Shown here one piece after another: positions 34,515 through 45,241 of a stretch of 64,000 nt of DNA (its first letter is position 1; each line of letters begins with the position of its first letter). The DNA comes from Pyrenophora tritici-repentis. Taxonomy: Eukaryota > Ascomycota > Dothideomycetes > Pleosporales > Pleosporaceae. The position numbers and the translations under genes were made by a program. The notes beneath the pieces were generated by a model, which worked only from the letters and a program-made list of their open reading frames with translations, did no database searches and was not told the origin of the DNA. The DNA is taken from contig NC_089390.1 of NCBI RefSeq assembly GCF_003171515.1, forward strand, positions 4,092,001 to 4,156,000. Direction: 5' to 3'.

Positions 34515-35744
34515 CTACAATAGTGTCGAAGAGGCAAGATGGCACAATCCATCATTTCCTTCCTTTAAGGTTCCCATGCCGCACTTTTTCCACTCGCGAA
34601 GACTTCCATGTTGGAGATTGCAGTTGACACAAGCCACGTTGGCACGCGACTGCGACTGTTCCTCGACAACTTCGTCGGATACATCGACCCTACGCGACAA
34701 CTCCTGACTTGCTTTGAGAGCAATAACACTATTCTGGACATCGCTGGCTCCTATAGGTGCTGCACGAACCTTGGCTCGGGCCTTCGCGATACGCTCAGCA
34801 TCAAGCCGAGCCTGCTCTTGGACCTTTGCCCTCTGTCTCTCTTTTTCTGCGCGGACCAAGGCTACCCTTTCTTCCATCTTTGCCTGTTTCGCTGCCTCAA
34901 TCTGCGCCTTCTTTTCTCTACGGGCTACCGCTCGCGTTTGGGCTTCTTCCGCTCGCTTCCCCTCTGCGCGCTTACGATTAGCAGCACGAAGGTTCGTGCG
35001 AGAAGATGGTGTAGGCGAAGGACGTGTCTCACTACGAAGAGCTTGGGCTGAGATGGGCGCAATAGTAGCCGACTTGGAAGGCGCATCTGGGGTGATGAGA
35101 CGATGGCCCTGATTTGTCGGCGTCGTGGGTTTCACGGGTGTTGCTGATGTGCTCTTAGGTTTCGACAAGTTCTCCAGCCAATGTTCATGCTCTTGCTCGC
35201 GGACTTGGATCTTCTCCTGGTACTCGTAAGCACGAATGTGGCAATGCGCCTTCATCACCGGATCGTTTGCGTTTTCATCCGCTAGTTCAAGCCAGATCCG
35301 TACCAAGCTGTTCAGCTCAGCAATATTCAAGGATGCCTCGTCTTCATGTCTTTTTTTGCGCTTCATTCGGACATGGTCAAGCTGCTGACGTGTTTGGGCA
35401 ATCATGGCCGCCTTCTCTTCTGGTGTCGTAAGCCTCACAGCTGTCCCAGGTCTCGACATCGATGAGCCTGCATGATGGAAGGTGGAAATTCTCTCGTCTA
35501 TCTCTCCACCACCCCTCTCGAGCTCAGCATCGTATGCGACCTTCTCGTTCTGGCTTCTCAGCACATCGAATGCTTCTTGGATGTTCCGAAATACCGCAGC
35601 ATGTGTTGCACGCTCTGAAGCTGGTAATTCTAGCGTCTTGTCAGGATGGTAGATTAGCGCCAGCGCTCTGTACGCAGCGCGAATGACCTCTGGAGGTGCA
35701 TTGGGGGCGAGGCTAAGAGCCGTATAGTATGTCTGGAATTGCAT
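34515..35744 (-). CDS. J-domain (DnaJ/Hsp40) protein with coiled-coil tail
   Basis: 409 residues from the ATG at 35744, chosen because MQFQTYYTALSLAPNA directly opens the J domain; the frame continues upstream to 35801. J-proteins stimulate the ATPase of Hsp70 partners. The J domain (about 4-75) contains helix II RAAYRALALIY, the essential HPD tripeptide at 33-35 and helix III IQEAFDVL. A linker follows, and then a long Ala/Glu/Arg/Lys-rich helix likely to form a coiled coil (about 280-345). Near the end CVNCNL and a later KKCGMG give a possible zinc-binding cysteine pair. There is no G/F or CTD region, so it is a class C J-protein. The exact partner and compartment are unknown. No intron. 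Confidence 0.85.
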   Translation of the reverse strand: MQFQTYYTALSLAPNAPPEVIRAAYRALALIYHPDKTLELPASERATHAAVFRNIQEAFDVLRSQNEKVAYDAELERGGGEIDERISTFHHAGSSMSRPGTAVRLTTPEEKAAMIAQTRQQLDHVRMKRKKRHEDEASLNIAELNSLVRIWLELADENANDPVMKAHCHIRAYEYQEKIQVREQEHEHWLENLSKPKSTSATPVKPTTPTNQGHRLITPDAPSKSATIAPISAQALRSETRPSPTPSSRTNLRAANRKRAEGKRAEEAQTRAVARREKKAQIEAAKQAKMEERVALVRAEKERQRAKVQEQARLDAERIAKARAKVRAAPIGASDVQNSVIALKASQELSRRVDVSDEVVEEQSQSRANVACVNCNLQHGSLREWKKCGMGTLKEGNDGLCHLASSTLL

Positions 35745-36474
35745 GTTGACTAGCATGTCACGAGGCACGCGATTATCCTGTGATGATATCCGGGCGCTCA
35801 CGAGCTACTTTGTACCCGCGAGTGAAGTGTACAAACATGATGTTCTGCATTTGTTTCTCTACGATTGCTGACGAGACATAGCACAAGACATGTCTAAGAC
35901 ATACAAGAAGACAAACTCTGGACAAGAGCGAACGACGTTTGAATACAAGTGATGAGTGTGGTCTTCGGAGGCTTGAGCTCGTCTGAGAAAGTCTGATTTG
36001 CACGTCGCAAATTTACACATGGCAAGGAGTGCGTTGCTCATACGAACGCCTCACGCGCATCTGTCTCGAAAGAAGCCCTGGACACCAGTCAGGTGAGAAA
36101 AGGGCCGGAATACCATCCAATGAGCAGTCGATGCTCCTCCGCGGTGTGAGTTATGTAAAAGCGTGGAGGCCCTTGGTGATGATATGAGGAATATGGCGCA
36201 ATAAAACGCGATTGCAGCCTTGGTCGCTGGCAGAAGGGAATTCTGGCAGTGGGGTGCGTTGCCCACATAAGCGCACGCTGGTGGGTATTTGTCTAGTTCT
36301 TATAGGGCAGCACACCATCGCTCATGCAGGGACGAACGTCAATCCTCGACACCCCAAAAAGGCGCCGGCGCGAAGCTCAACAACTAACATACGATACCTA
36401 AGACCGCTGATCGAGAGAAACGACCAAACAAGAGAACGCGATTGCGCGGGAACGTATGTTGCAGATGGAGAGAA
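35745..36474. promoter_or_regulatory. Divergent spacer, J-protein / CYS3-type bZIP
   Basis: 730 bp with both 5' flanks. A 175-codon ORF begins at 36212 in another frame and overlaps the bZIP exon; it is probably chance. Confidence 0.45.
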
Positions 36475-37549
36475 ATGTCGGAAACTTATCGTCAGCAACC
36501 TTTTGGGCAGCCGACCTTCACCGACGCGCATGCGAGTGGGAATTCCTCTGGAGCTGATCTATTCGACATTCTCGACGCTACAGATAGCTATCACGAACAA
36601 AACTCTCATCCTGGAATCCAGCCTTTGCACTCATTGCATATACCATCTCGAGATGCATATGCGCAAAGTGAGCGCTTTGCCTTCGCGTTGCACAATGGTG
36701 GTGTATCAGTTCCGAGTAAGTAACGTACCCCTCCATTGACTTATATTTCATCATTGTCCTACATATATCCATTCCTTCTTGGGGGCGCGATTTCTGCAGC
36801 TCTTAGTTGCCGGTTCCAGATGACGTTTGTTGGGCATGGGATGGCGTGCTTCGCTAGCTGCACGTGATCGAACGCGGCGATAGTACACGCAACTGCATAC
36901 ACCTGTCTAGGGAGGTGCCTACGCAAACGATGCACAGACGCTTGTTTCTAGGGTTAGCATGTCATCGATCAAAATGGCTGCATCGAAAGGAGATTTGCGC
37001 TGTCCTTTTTATATCGTGTGATAGTCACTAACAGCAATCCAAGGCTTGCAATACACGTCCCCCACCATGACGAGCCACATCCCACATCATTACGAAAACG
37101 AAAACACATTTCAGCTCGGTCTGGACGATCTCCAAGGCTACTCCCCAGTCACGCAAAGCTTCAACATCAACGCCTATCGCACGCAATACCCCGACAGCAA
37201 TGCCACATCTAGATCGTCAGCCACATCGCCCGATCCTACCAATGCAAGCTTGCTCAACGATCCCGTAGTTGTCGAAGCTGAAGAAGATAAGCGAAAGCGC
37301 AATCAAGCCGCTTCCGCGCGTTTCCGTCAAAAGAAGAAGCAGCGTGAGCAACAGCTCATGGAGGCAACTCGTGAGATGCAAGCCCGGACCAAGAAGCTGG
37401 AAGCGGAGAATGATGGCTTGAAAAAAGAGAATATGTTCCTGAAGAAGTTGCTGGTGGAAAAGGTGGACCACATGAGCGATGAAGAGCGCGAGTTGCTGAA
37501 AAAGGCGGCTGAAGGTGTTCTGACGGGGCCTTCTGAAGAAAGGTCTTAA
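36475..37549 (+). CDS. cys3: CYS3/MetR-type bZIP transcription factor
   Basis: Exons 36475-36715 and 37044-37549 give 248 residues. CYS3/MetR factors switch on sulfate uptake and assimilation when favoured sulfur is scarce. The N-terminus is Gln/Ser/Asp-rich (MSETYRQQPFGQPTF and FALHNGGVSVP). The basic region at about 163-181 has RKRNQAASARFRQKKKQ, with the invariant Asn and Arg. A leucine zipper with LEAENDGLKKENMFLKKLL follows at about 185-220. The RNQAASARFR spelling and short C-terminal tail are typical of the CYS3 branch rather than AP-1 or Gcn4. The intron is unusually long (328 bp) but phase-consistent, with a GTAAGT donor and CTAAC branch. Autoregulation is known in Neurospora and not visible here. 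Confidence 0.8.
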
Positions 37550-37883
37550 ATGGTCGTGAAGAAAGTGCCGAGGTCGTACCGAATCGCTTCTCTCCGAGAT
37601 ATGGAACTACGCATACTGAATGTCGAAAGATGTAATCCTAAGAAACGTATGAGTGGGCAATGGCGTTGCTTTCGAATTTCGGGCGTCAAGGAATTGTTTC
37701 ACTAACTTATGGGGTATGGGATTTCCTTCGTTCATTCACACAACCGGGATCATGCGAGATGAGATTATTTTGTTAGGGTTTACCGGAATTTTTTCAAGAT
37801 TCTTCTATCGAGTTGCTAGACTCGAGAGTAATAACTATGATCCATAACAATGATGATACACAAGTCGAACGATTGCCATTCTT
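37550..37883. other. 3' flank of the bZIP gene
   Basis: AT-leaning, no ORF with meaning. Confidence 0.45.
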
Positions 37884-38288
37884 GTGACTGCCGTGGTCAG
37901 AGATAATTTGTTCGATGACTCCAGCCAATATCTTGACGGCGAGAAACCGGGGGATTCGCAAGTACTACAGTGTGCTCTCGAATTTGCTAATAATCTCACA
38001 TGCGATCAATGGTTCACGCACAGCTGGACATTTCATGAGATGTACTGTGCCAGTAGGCTCAAATCCCTGGTAGCCGTCTCAACGCATTACAGCCTATCCC
38101 ATTGTTTTTACCCCGGAATCCTCGGAGACGACCTTTATTTCAACGATGACGACTCACGTAATAGCAGCTTCCCAGCCAACTTATACAAGCAGTATACGAT
38201 CAAGAATTTCCTCTTCATCCTAAGAAGATATCATCCAGGCAACTCCGCATCTATTGGAAGACATGTTGATTCTCCTGTGCCAGACTAG
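37884..38288 (+). pseudogene. HET-type protein fragment
   Basis: An open stretch of 134 codons without a convincing ATG. It contains DQWFTHSWTFHEMYCASRLKSL, which resembles the W-T-R-[AS]-W-T-F-Q-E segment of fungal heterokaryon-incompatibility (HET) proteins. No HET N-terminal region lies upstream, and the rest has no domain. It is most likely a left-over piece of a HET-family gene, a family often duplicated and decayed in Pleosporales. Identification rests on one motif. Confidence 0.4.
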
Positions 38289-38580
38289 CGTATATTCGTC
38301 AGCTTTTTGAAAGCTCTAGAGCTGGATTTAGACTACTGTACTATCTAATGCTCTTTCTGCACTGATTATCAAGTTGTGCTTCAAGGTCTCTACAAGGCTG
38401 GTAAGCCTGGGTGTCTGAGCTTGTCATCTCGAAACGTACCATTGAATTGACATTTCAGGTATCCACATCAGGCTTCCTCACCAGTTCCTCGTAGATGTGA
38501 GCGAAGGCGGCATGACGTCGGTCTTGGCGATAGAAAAAGTTCGGAAGCTTTCCGAAATTGCATGTCACCAAACTTTCAAC

Positions 38581-39584
38581 ATGCACCCACTCATCCGAAG
38601 TATACAACCTTTATCCACAGCTTTTGTGCACTCACGGCCTGCAAGTCGCATTAAGATACCGAATGCGATTGCATTTCCATCATGGACGCGCTCGTTCCAT
38701 GCTTCGGCAAACCTTCGCATCGTTGACCTCGCGTACCGACTCCACGACGACTCAGGCAAGGCCAAGGGCGACCCAATCGTGATAATCCACGGCCTATTCG
38801 GCAGCAAGAGAAACAACCAGAGCGTTGGAAAGTAAGAGCATGCCACACATCATACATGCCAAAGGAAAATCACTGAACCATGCGCAGTGCCTTCGCGCGT
38901 ATCCTCAAACGCCCCGTCTACGCAATCGACACGCGCAACCACGGCGAATCTCCCCACGACAAAGTCCACACCTACACGGCCCTCGCCGAAGACGTAGAAG
39001 CCTTTCTCCACAAGCACTCGCTGAGGAACGCGACACTAATCGGGCACTCGATGGGCGCAAAAACAGTAATGACAATGGCGCTCAGGAACCCAGATTGCTG
39101 CGCAAACATCATACCAGTCGACAACGCACCCGTCGACGCAGCCCTCTCAAGCGACTTCCCAAAGTACGCAGAGGGCATGCAGCATGTGGAGAAAGCGCAG
39201 CCCAAGTCGCAAAACGAAGCCGATAAACTCTTGGAGCCGTATGCCAAGGATCTGTCTGTCCGCCAGTTTCTTCTGACAAACCTCATGCGCACGGAGCCGG
39301 GTGCGCCGCTGAGATTTCGTGTTCCTGTGGGTACGTTGACCAAAGCGCTGGATCATATGGCGGATTTCCCGTTTAAGAATCCGGATGAGGCGCAGTTTAG
39401 CAAGAGGGCGATGTTCATTAGGGGCACAAAGAGTCACTATGTGAGCGATGAGACGTTACCGATCATCGGGAGGTTTTTCCCTAGGTTTGAACTGGTGGAT
39501 GTGGATGCGGGACATTGGGTTGTTAGTGAGAAGCCCGAAGAGTTTATCAAGGCTGTTGTCGAGTTTTTGCAGGACAAGGAATAG
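38581..39584 (+). CDS. IMO32: ABHD11/Imo32-like mitochondrial alpha/beta hydrolase
   Basis: Exons 38581-38831 and 38888-39584 give 315 residues. The 56-bp intron has a GTAAGA donor and CGCAG acceptor. The first 40 residues are basic and Ser-rich (presequence-like). The fold begins DPIVIIHGLFGSKRNNQ, the oxyanion-hole HG motif. Then come YAIDTRNHGESPH, the nucleophile elbow GHSMGAK with Ser138, IPVDNAPVD, and the catalytic His in DAGHWV (about 293). These spellings match the ABHD11/yeast Imo32 group, mitochondrial hydrolases; mammalian ABHD11 has been linked to protection of lipoylated enzymes. The true substrate is not settled. Confidence 0.88.
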
Positions 39585-40355
39585 GATACCCGAGCTATAC
39601 GTTGTTTCTGATCACTGGGGTGGGCTTTTTCTACTTTGTTCAAGAGTGTTAGTTAGAGGTTAGCCGCTTTAGTGAAGATCTACTTAGAGGACTTATTGAC
39701 TGTATTGTGCTAGCTTTCCATCGACCTTTTGCCTTGGTAAGAAAGCAAATTTTGGACGATATGCGTGATGGCCGATTACCTCACTCTTTGAGAGCCTCTG
39801 GAAAGCAGTTAAAACTGGGTTAATGCAAAAAAAAAGCTATTCGGACTCCTTCACGTATACCCTTCTATTACAGCTCGTCACGTCGTTCGAACGCCTTACA
39901 AGACGCCGTGTAAAAGTCCCTCTATGATCGCTCCCTTCTATCAAATTATGAGATATCTTTCCTTGCACTCTCGCCCAGCCTGAAATGGGGATAGAACCTA
40001 GATTGCGGTCGTGAAATTCGCGAGAAAGCTGTGCTGAATGTTGGTAGCATATCCAAGTTGGAGATGATATTGTGCCTCGTATGTCAGCATGATGACAGCG
40101 GCTTTGAGGACTATGATTGGTGTAGGCAAATTGCTAGTGTGTAAATTTCACAAGATATTGTTGACTTCAGAATGATGACGCCTTATTGATGTATGCGTGT
40201 GCGTGTATATCTTCTGCGTTGATGTTGCCTATCGATGGTTAGTGGTATCCAAACTAAGAGGAAGTTTTACCGCTTACAGAGACTTCTACTTTGATTTACC
40301 CAAGAACTGTTGTAGAGTATGCTCTTGGATATGTTCCCTCAGCCACGAGCCCGCT
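39585..40355. other. Convergent spacer, hydrolase / histidine kinase
   Basis: 770 bp, AT-leaning, with a poly-A tract at about 39826. Facing 3' flanks; no gene seen. Confidence 0.5.
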
Positions 40356-42404
40356 TCAAGTACCGGGCTTGGGTAGTAGACAGCTAAGCAAAAGCTTAAC
40401 CAGAAGGCTCCTATCCACTGGCTTCGCAATATACCCGGTCATGCCTTTGGCAATGTAAGACTCAGCTTGCCCCTTCAATGCATTTGCAGTCATGGCAACG
40501 ATGGGGGCCTGTAGCCCTTTTTGGCGAAGCTCCTTAGTGGCGCTGACACCATCTTGAACAGGCATGTTGACATCCATCAGAACAAGATCGTACCCTGGTT
40601 CCTGTAGTGCTTTCATAACTGCTTCCTTCCCGTTTACCGCAGTGTCCATGTTGTCGAATCCCAGACCCGCAAGCATCTTCAACATGACCTTTCGGTTAAT
40701 CATATTATCCTCCACAAGTAGCAATCGCTTGTTGGCAGCGGCCATTCTTATGGTGTCGATAGGATCTATCGGCGCAGGTGACGGGATTTTCTGTCGAGCC
40801 ATATTCTCTTGGAGGACTTCGAGAGCTTTGAGCTGTTTGCATTTCTTGAGCTTGGCTGTGAACCAAAATATACTACCACGTCCTTCAGGATTTGGCCGAA
40901 ACCCAATTTGACCACCCATTAGCTCTGCTAACGACTTGCATATATTGAGACCTAGGCCTGTACCTTTGTATCTCTTGGTTGCGGAGTTGTCGAATTGGGT
41001 GAACGGTGTAAACAAGGTGTGTGCGCCGCTTGCTGGAACCCCGATACCAGAATCGATGACCTCTGTCAGTATTGTGAATTGCTCGTGGTCTTCGTTATGC
41101 AGACGAGCCACGATTCGCACATATCCATTCTCGGTAAATTTAGTCGCGTTCGAGAGCAGGTTCTGGATGATTTGCCGATACCGCAGTGGGTCTCCTTCAG
41201 CAGACCTAGGCAACTTGTCGTCAAGGAAGCTTTCCAACTTAACTTCGGGCTTGTTACACGCTTGATGCACCCGGAAGACTGACTGTATGATCTCCCTGAC
41301 ACTGATGATGTCTTGGCTGATTGAGAAGCTACCGGACGCGAGCTTGCTAAAGTCCAGAATATCGTCAATTAGTTGAAGTAGTACGTCGCCGGACTCTTGT
41401 ATGATCCTTGCAAGCTCGCATTGGTTATCATCCAGCTTCGTATCCAGGAGCAGCGTCAAGGCTGACAACATCCCGTGCATGGGTGTCCGGATCTCATGAC
41501 TCATGTTGGCTAAGAACTCCGACTTGAGCTTCGATGCCTCCTCGTAGGCGGCGATCAGACTATTTTCTGCCTTGCGTCGTTCCGTCAAATCTCTCGTTAC
41601 TTTAGAGTACCCAAGGAGAATGTTGTCCTTGTATACAGGCGTGATGACGACATTCGCCCAGAATCTAGAACCGTCTTTACGCAACCGCCATCCTTCGTCT
41701 TCGCATCGACCATCTCGAAGCGCATCCTTCAGTTCCCTTTCTGGTTTGCCCCGGACACGATCTTCCTGGCTGTAGAAAGTTGAAAAGTGTTTGCCGATTA
41801 TCTCAGCCGGTGTGTATCCCTTGGAGGCCTGGGCCCCAGCATTCCATGTTGCGACGTGGCCGCCTGGATCAAGCATAAAGATGGCATAATCACGGATGGT
41901 TGCGACTAACAGCTGGACGGTTTCGTTCTGGTAAGAGCGTTCTTCAAACTCTAATTGCCGTTGATGCTCCTCGGTGACGTCCAGGAACTCCATTTGGATG
42001 CAGCGTAGGTTACCGTATCGTAAGATGGGTACAGCTCTTAGATTCCAAGCGGCTCCTTTACCGGTCACGATCTTTCGGTGTTGTGATTTCCCAGTGGCTT
42101 TTGCTGCTCTCACGGTCAGACAGGCAGATGTGAACGCTGGGATAGTAACGTTGCCGTCAAATACGTCATCCGCATGTCGTCCTACTAGCGAGTTGCAATC
42201 ACCCGCGCCGGAGATATTCACATAAGAATCGGAGACATGGCGGACGAAGAGTGATGCGTCCAGGATGACTGTAGGCACTGGCGTATACCTTATCAGGTCG
42301 TATGCAAGGCTGCTGGGGGCGTAATCATCGTCTGACTTTGACGGCGGGAGATGGTCAGATTTAGGCGACGGCGGCGTTAGCAGCGCTCCCATGGACGTGG
42401 CCAT
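40356..42404 (-). CDS. Hybrid histidine kinase (PAS-PAS-HisKA-HATPase-REC), TcsA/Fos-1 type
   Basis: A single exon of 682 residues. The kinase autophosphorylates on His and passes phosphate to its own receiver and then to an HPt protein such as Ypd1. PAS-like regions are at about 35-145 and 160-280, the second containing YAIFMLDPGGHVATWNAG. HisKA has the H box FLANMSHEIRTPMHGM with His303. HATPase boxes are NLLSNATKF, DSGIGV and GTGLGLNICK. The receiver has LLLVEDN, phospho-acceptor Asp611 in LMDVNMP, and Lys661 in AKP. Size and order match the cytoplasmic Aspergillus TcsA/Fos-1 group; that class assignment is inference. No membrane span, so a cytoplasmic sensor is likely. The input signal is unknown. 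Confidence 0.93.
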   Translation of the reverse strand: MATSMGALLTPPSPKSDHLPPSKSDDDYAPSSLAYDLIRYTPVPTVILDASLFVRHVSDSYVNISGAGDCNSLVGRHADDVFDGNVTIPAFTSACLTVRAAKATGKSQHRKIVTGKGAAWNLRAVPILRYGNLRCIQMEFLDVTEEHQRQLEFEERSYQNETVQLLVATIRDYAIFMLDPGGHVATWNAGAQASKGYTPAEIIGKHFSTFYSQEDRVRGKPERELKDALRDGRCEDEGWRLRKDGSRFWANVVITPVYKDNILLGYSKVTRDLTERRKAENSLIAAYEEASKLKSEFLANMSHEIRTPMHGMLSALTLLLDTKLDDNQCELARIIQESGDVLLQLIDDILDFSKLASGSFSISQDIISVREIIQSVFRVHQACNKPEVKLESFLDDKLPRSAEGDPLRYRQIIQNLLSNATKFTENGYVRIVARLHNEDHEQFTILTEVIDSGIGVPASGAHTLFTPFTQFDNSATKRYKGTGLGLNICKSLAELMGGQIGFRPNPEGRGSIFWFTAKLKKCKQLKALEVLQENMARQKIPSPAPIDPIDTIRMAAANKRLLLVEDNMINRKVMLKMLAGLGFDNMDTAVNGKEAVMKALQEPGYDLVLMDVNMPVQDGVSATKELRQKGLQAPIVAMTANALKGQAESYIAKGMTGYIAKPVDRSLLVKLLLSCLLPKPGT

Positions 42405-44430
42405 TGCTCGGAAGGTACGACCGTAGAGCTAGCCTCAGTGGGACTTGATAGGATTGAAGGGAAATCGTACGGGTTTTGCATGACAGAAGACCGGGGAACC
42501 GGGGTTATTCAGGTTTTGTGGTTCATGACCTTGGAAACTGTTCCTTCTCGTGCTAGGGATGTGTGGGACAGGCTTCCGCGGGATGCAGACGTCTGAATTT
42601 GTAAGACCATGACATCACCCGCAACCTTGTTCAAGTATCACCTTGGCCGGAATATCCTGCGATAGATTCCCATCGTTTTCACTTGGAATTCTACCGATTC
42701 CCAAAGGCGTATTAAAAAAAGACAGTATTTACCCCACTTTGCGACATTTTCAGCTGGACCAGTTAGCTGAGGTTTAGCGTAAATGATTACTTCATCTACT
42801 TTAGTGTTAGCGACGCGATCTTTCATTCCAGGGCATGACTCGCTAGCCGAAACGATTCAGACCAATTGCTGGCATCATCCCTCATACAGCCAGCCGCGCT
42901 GAAGTGTTTTGTGGTCTATCGCGTCGCCTGTACTCCTCCCATCTGGTCACTTCATGCCGGCCGTGAGCAACATCTAGAATCTAAATGCGGTTGCAGTTTG
43001 TAACCAAGCCTAGCGTCTCTGTTTCTCTTAACCACACTATTACGACATATTCAGAGACAGCCGCGTCGCCTTATCTGAATGCAACGTCGCTATTGTCTCG
43101 GAATTTATGCTTCCTCGCCCGGGGCGAGATATGTCCTTGTGATATAACAATGACGATATATAGAAGCATTTACATAGTCTCACACTCGAGTTAAATGAGG
43201 CTATGTAGTTGTTTCTTACCACTTCGGAACCTCTTATTCTATCAAATACGCTTCGAGATCACTGACATGAGGATCTGACATGTTATAATACATACAGTGA
43301 CTACACATCGTGTATCTTATTGTAGGCATACCGATAGCTCATATACGTAGTATAAAATATTTCCTTATTCCATTACCTTGTGACTATCATGGCTCGTCTC
43401 AGTATCGGTTCCAAACTCCTGATCAACGTTTAGCTTTGTGGAATCTTTTTTCGTGTCTATCTTTGAGGTTTTACATGCGAAAATGTATAATAGGGCTTTT
43501 GAATCATGAATATGTTCTGGTTATCATTATCCAAGAATGCTAAAGATTAAGGAGGTATCATTGGTTACAGCCATTTGTTTACGCAATGGTAAAACCCTTT
43601 GAGCTGGCGGAAGCTCATCCATTTGTCGACTTTATATCTATGTAGTGTACAGACAACTTCTTTGTATAATCTTGAGAATCGTCATTAGTTACATTCTTAG
43701 TGCACGGAAGCATGTTGTCAGTCATTGCTAGAGCCATCTAGGTGGTTGCACCACGTCCAAAGGCTACAGTCTCTACATTCACCTACAAACATACTTTCTG
43801 GAATATTTCCATGACCAAGCCAATTCCCGCCGCATTGAGATCGTTGAGATATTCGAGATAAAGAAAGGCATGTGGTTCTTTCTACCTCATGCTTGTACGT
43901 CAGCTGGCGACAGTTGTCGTGTTGGTCAACTCTCACTGCGATCTATGCAGTTTTCCCTTTGGGACAGTGAGGGAAGCTAAATCGCTACCGCCGCAGATGA
44001 GGAGATAGGCAGCTTATTGGTTTAACGAAGAATGTGAATACGTTAAGGCAGACGCGCAGGCGCCAGAATTGCCTTGATGTTAACTCAATGCCTTTGGTGG
44101 CCTTTACTATATGCTCAATCCTTTTGTATCACTCTGTAAGCCACTGTAGGAAATTTATGTCCTTTCCATAGGCTATTCCCTCTAACTTTATCTCTCAGCA
44201 CGCCCCGTCACTGGTTCGTGGACCACGTCTTAGGGGGTAAAGTTTGCTAAAAACTCTCACCACACTACTGCGTTGCGCCTTCATCGCATCGCATCTCTTG
44301 GAGCACTTATCAGGTATATAGTCAGCACTTTGCCTTTGGTATCACTTCCATACTCATACACACTTAGACACTCTGGTTGTCCACTGCTCGACAATCCTTT
44401 TTTGAACTCATTTCTATCCCTGATACTCTC
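42405..44430. other. AT-rich gene-free spacer
   Basis: 2 kb upstream of the histidine kinase. ORFs are short, stops are dense, and TATA-like tracts are common (for example around 43150-43400). I see no RNA gene or repeat. It may be decayed transposon sequence. Confidence 0.45.
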
Positions 44431-45049
44431 AACCTCAACATTGAAAAACGCAAACGAAGCCGTTCACCGTCTCATGGGAAGCCTTGAAAGTGCCAGTCTA
44501 GCCCCGCTTCTATGACCGCTCTGATGAGCGTTTCCGAGTCCATATTGGCCAGCCCTCGCGTTCTCTTGGAGAGTGCTGAAGATCTGCAGAAGTCTGCAGA
44601 TGACCTCATGGCTGCCGCAGCGACCACCGTCCCGTAGTCCACGTCAGGATTACCTCCTTCGTCAGCACCGTATTATAAGTTAAAGACCCAGTCGGTGTTC
44701 ACCCTTGCCTCCTTGGTCGATCCTGCGCGATCGAGCTCCGAATACCAACTTCCAGAGAACGAGCGTAACAACCTTCATGGTCAAGTCCTCATTCCTGACT
44801 TGAGCGGAACGCTGGAGTCACCCAGCGGTGATACAGACACGGCTCAGGCTCATCAGGGCATAGTGAAAACGGTGACGACGAGGCGGTATTGATGCCTCCC
44901 CAGCACGGGTCCGTATCGTACTCACGTGATATTGCTGTCCGGGGTAGCCACCAAGAGAACACTGATAACTCTGGTACTGCAGCCTCACAGGCTATGGACG
45001 ATGTATATGGCGACAGTACCGATCGCGACGAGGGATTTTACGAGGAATA
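44431..45049 (+). pseudogene. Decayed gene of unknown function
   Basis: One frame reads a coherent Ser/Arg-basic start (NIEKRKRSRSPSHGKP, about 44431-44484). It is stopped by TGA at 44485 and then continues MTALMSVSESILASPRVLL and ESAEDLQKSADDLMAAAA. TAG at 44635-44637 interrupts, then SGLPPSSAPYYKLKTQ and SLVDPARSSSEYQLPENERN follow. Near 44850 the message moves to another frame and reads HSENGDDEAVLMPPQHGSVS, DIAVRGSHQENTDNSG and DVYGDSTDRDEGFYEE before TAA at 45049. Two stops and one frameshift break an otherwise hydrophilic protein of about 200 residues. Both stops could come from CGA and CAG by C-to-T change. No family recognised. Unmodelled introns are an alternative. Confidence 0.45.
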
Positions 45050-45241
45050 AGTACTCCATGGCCCTGTCACGACTCTGGCAACAACATCGACAACGAAATT
45101 GGCAGCAGCACTATATCCAGTATGTAGAGTGTATGGAAAAAGCGCTTAAATATACAAACGTAGTTCAGTTATACTTTCGAATAGTAGGGGTATCATTTTT
45201 AGCCAAGGTGAAATATCTCTCTCATTCTAACCACGACCGGA

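Noticed and set aside
36212..36739. 175-codon ORF overlapping bZIP exon 1
   Set aside because: Different frame from the bZIP exon, no motif; the bZIP frame splices cleanly to the basic region.
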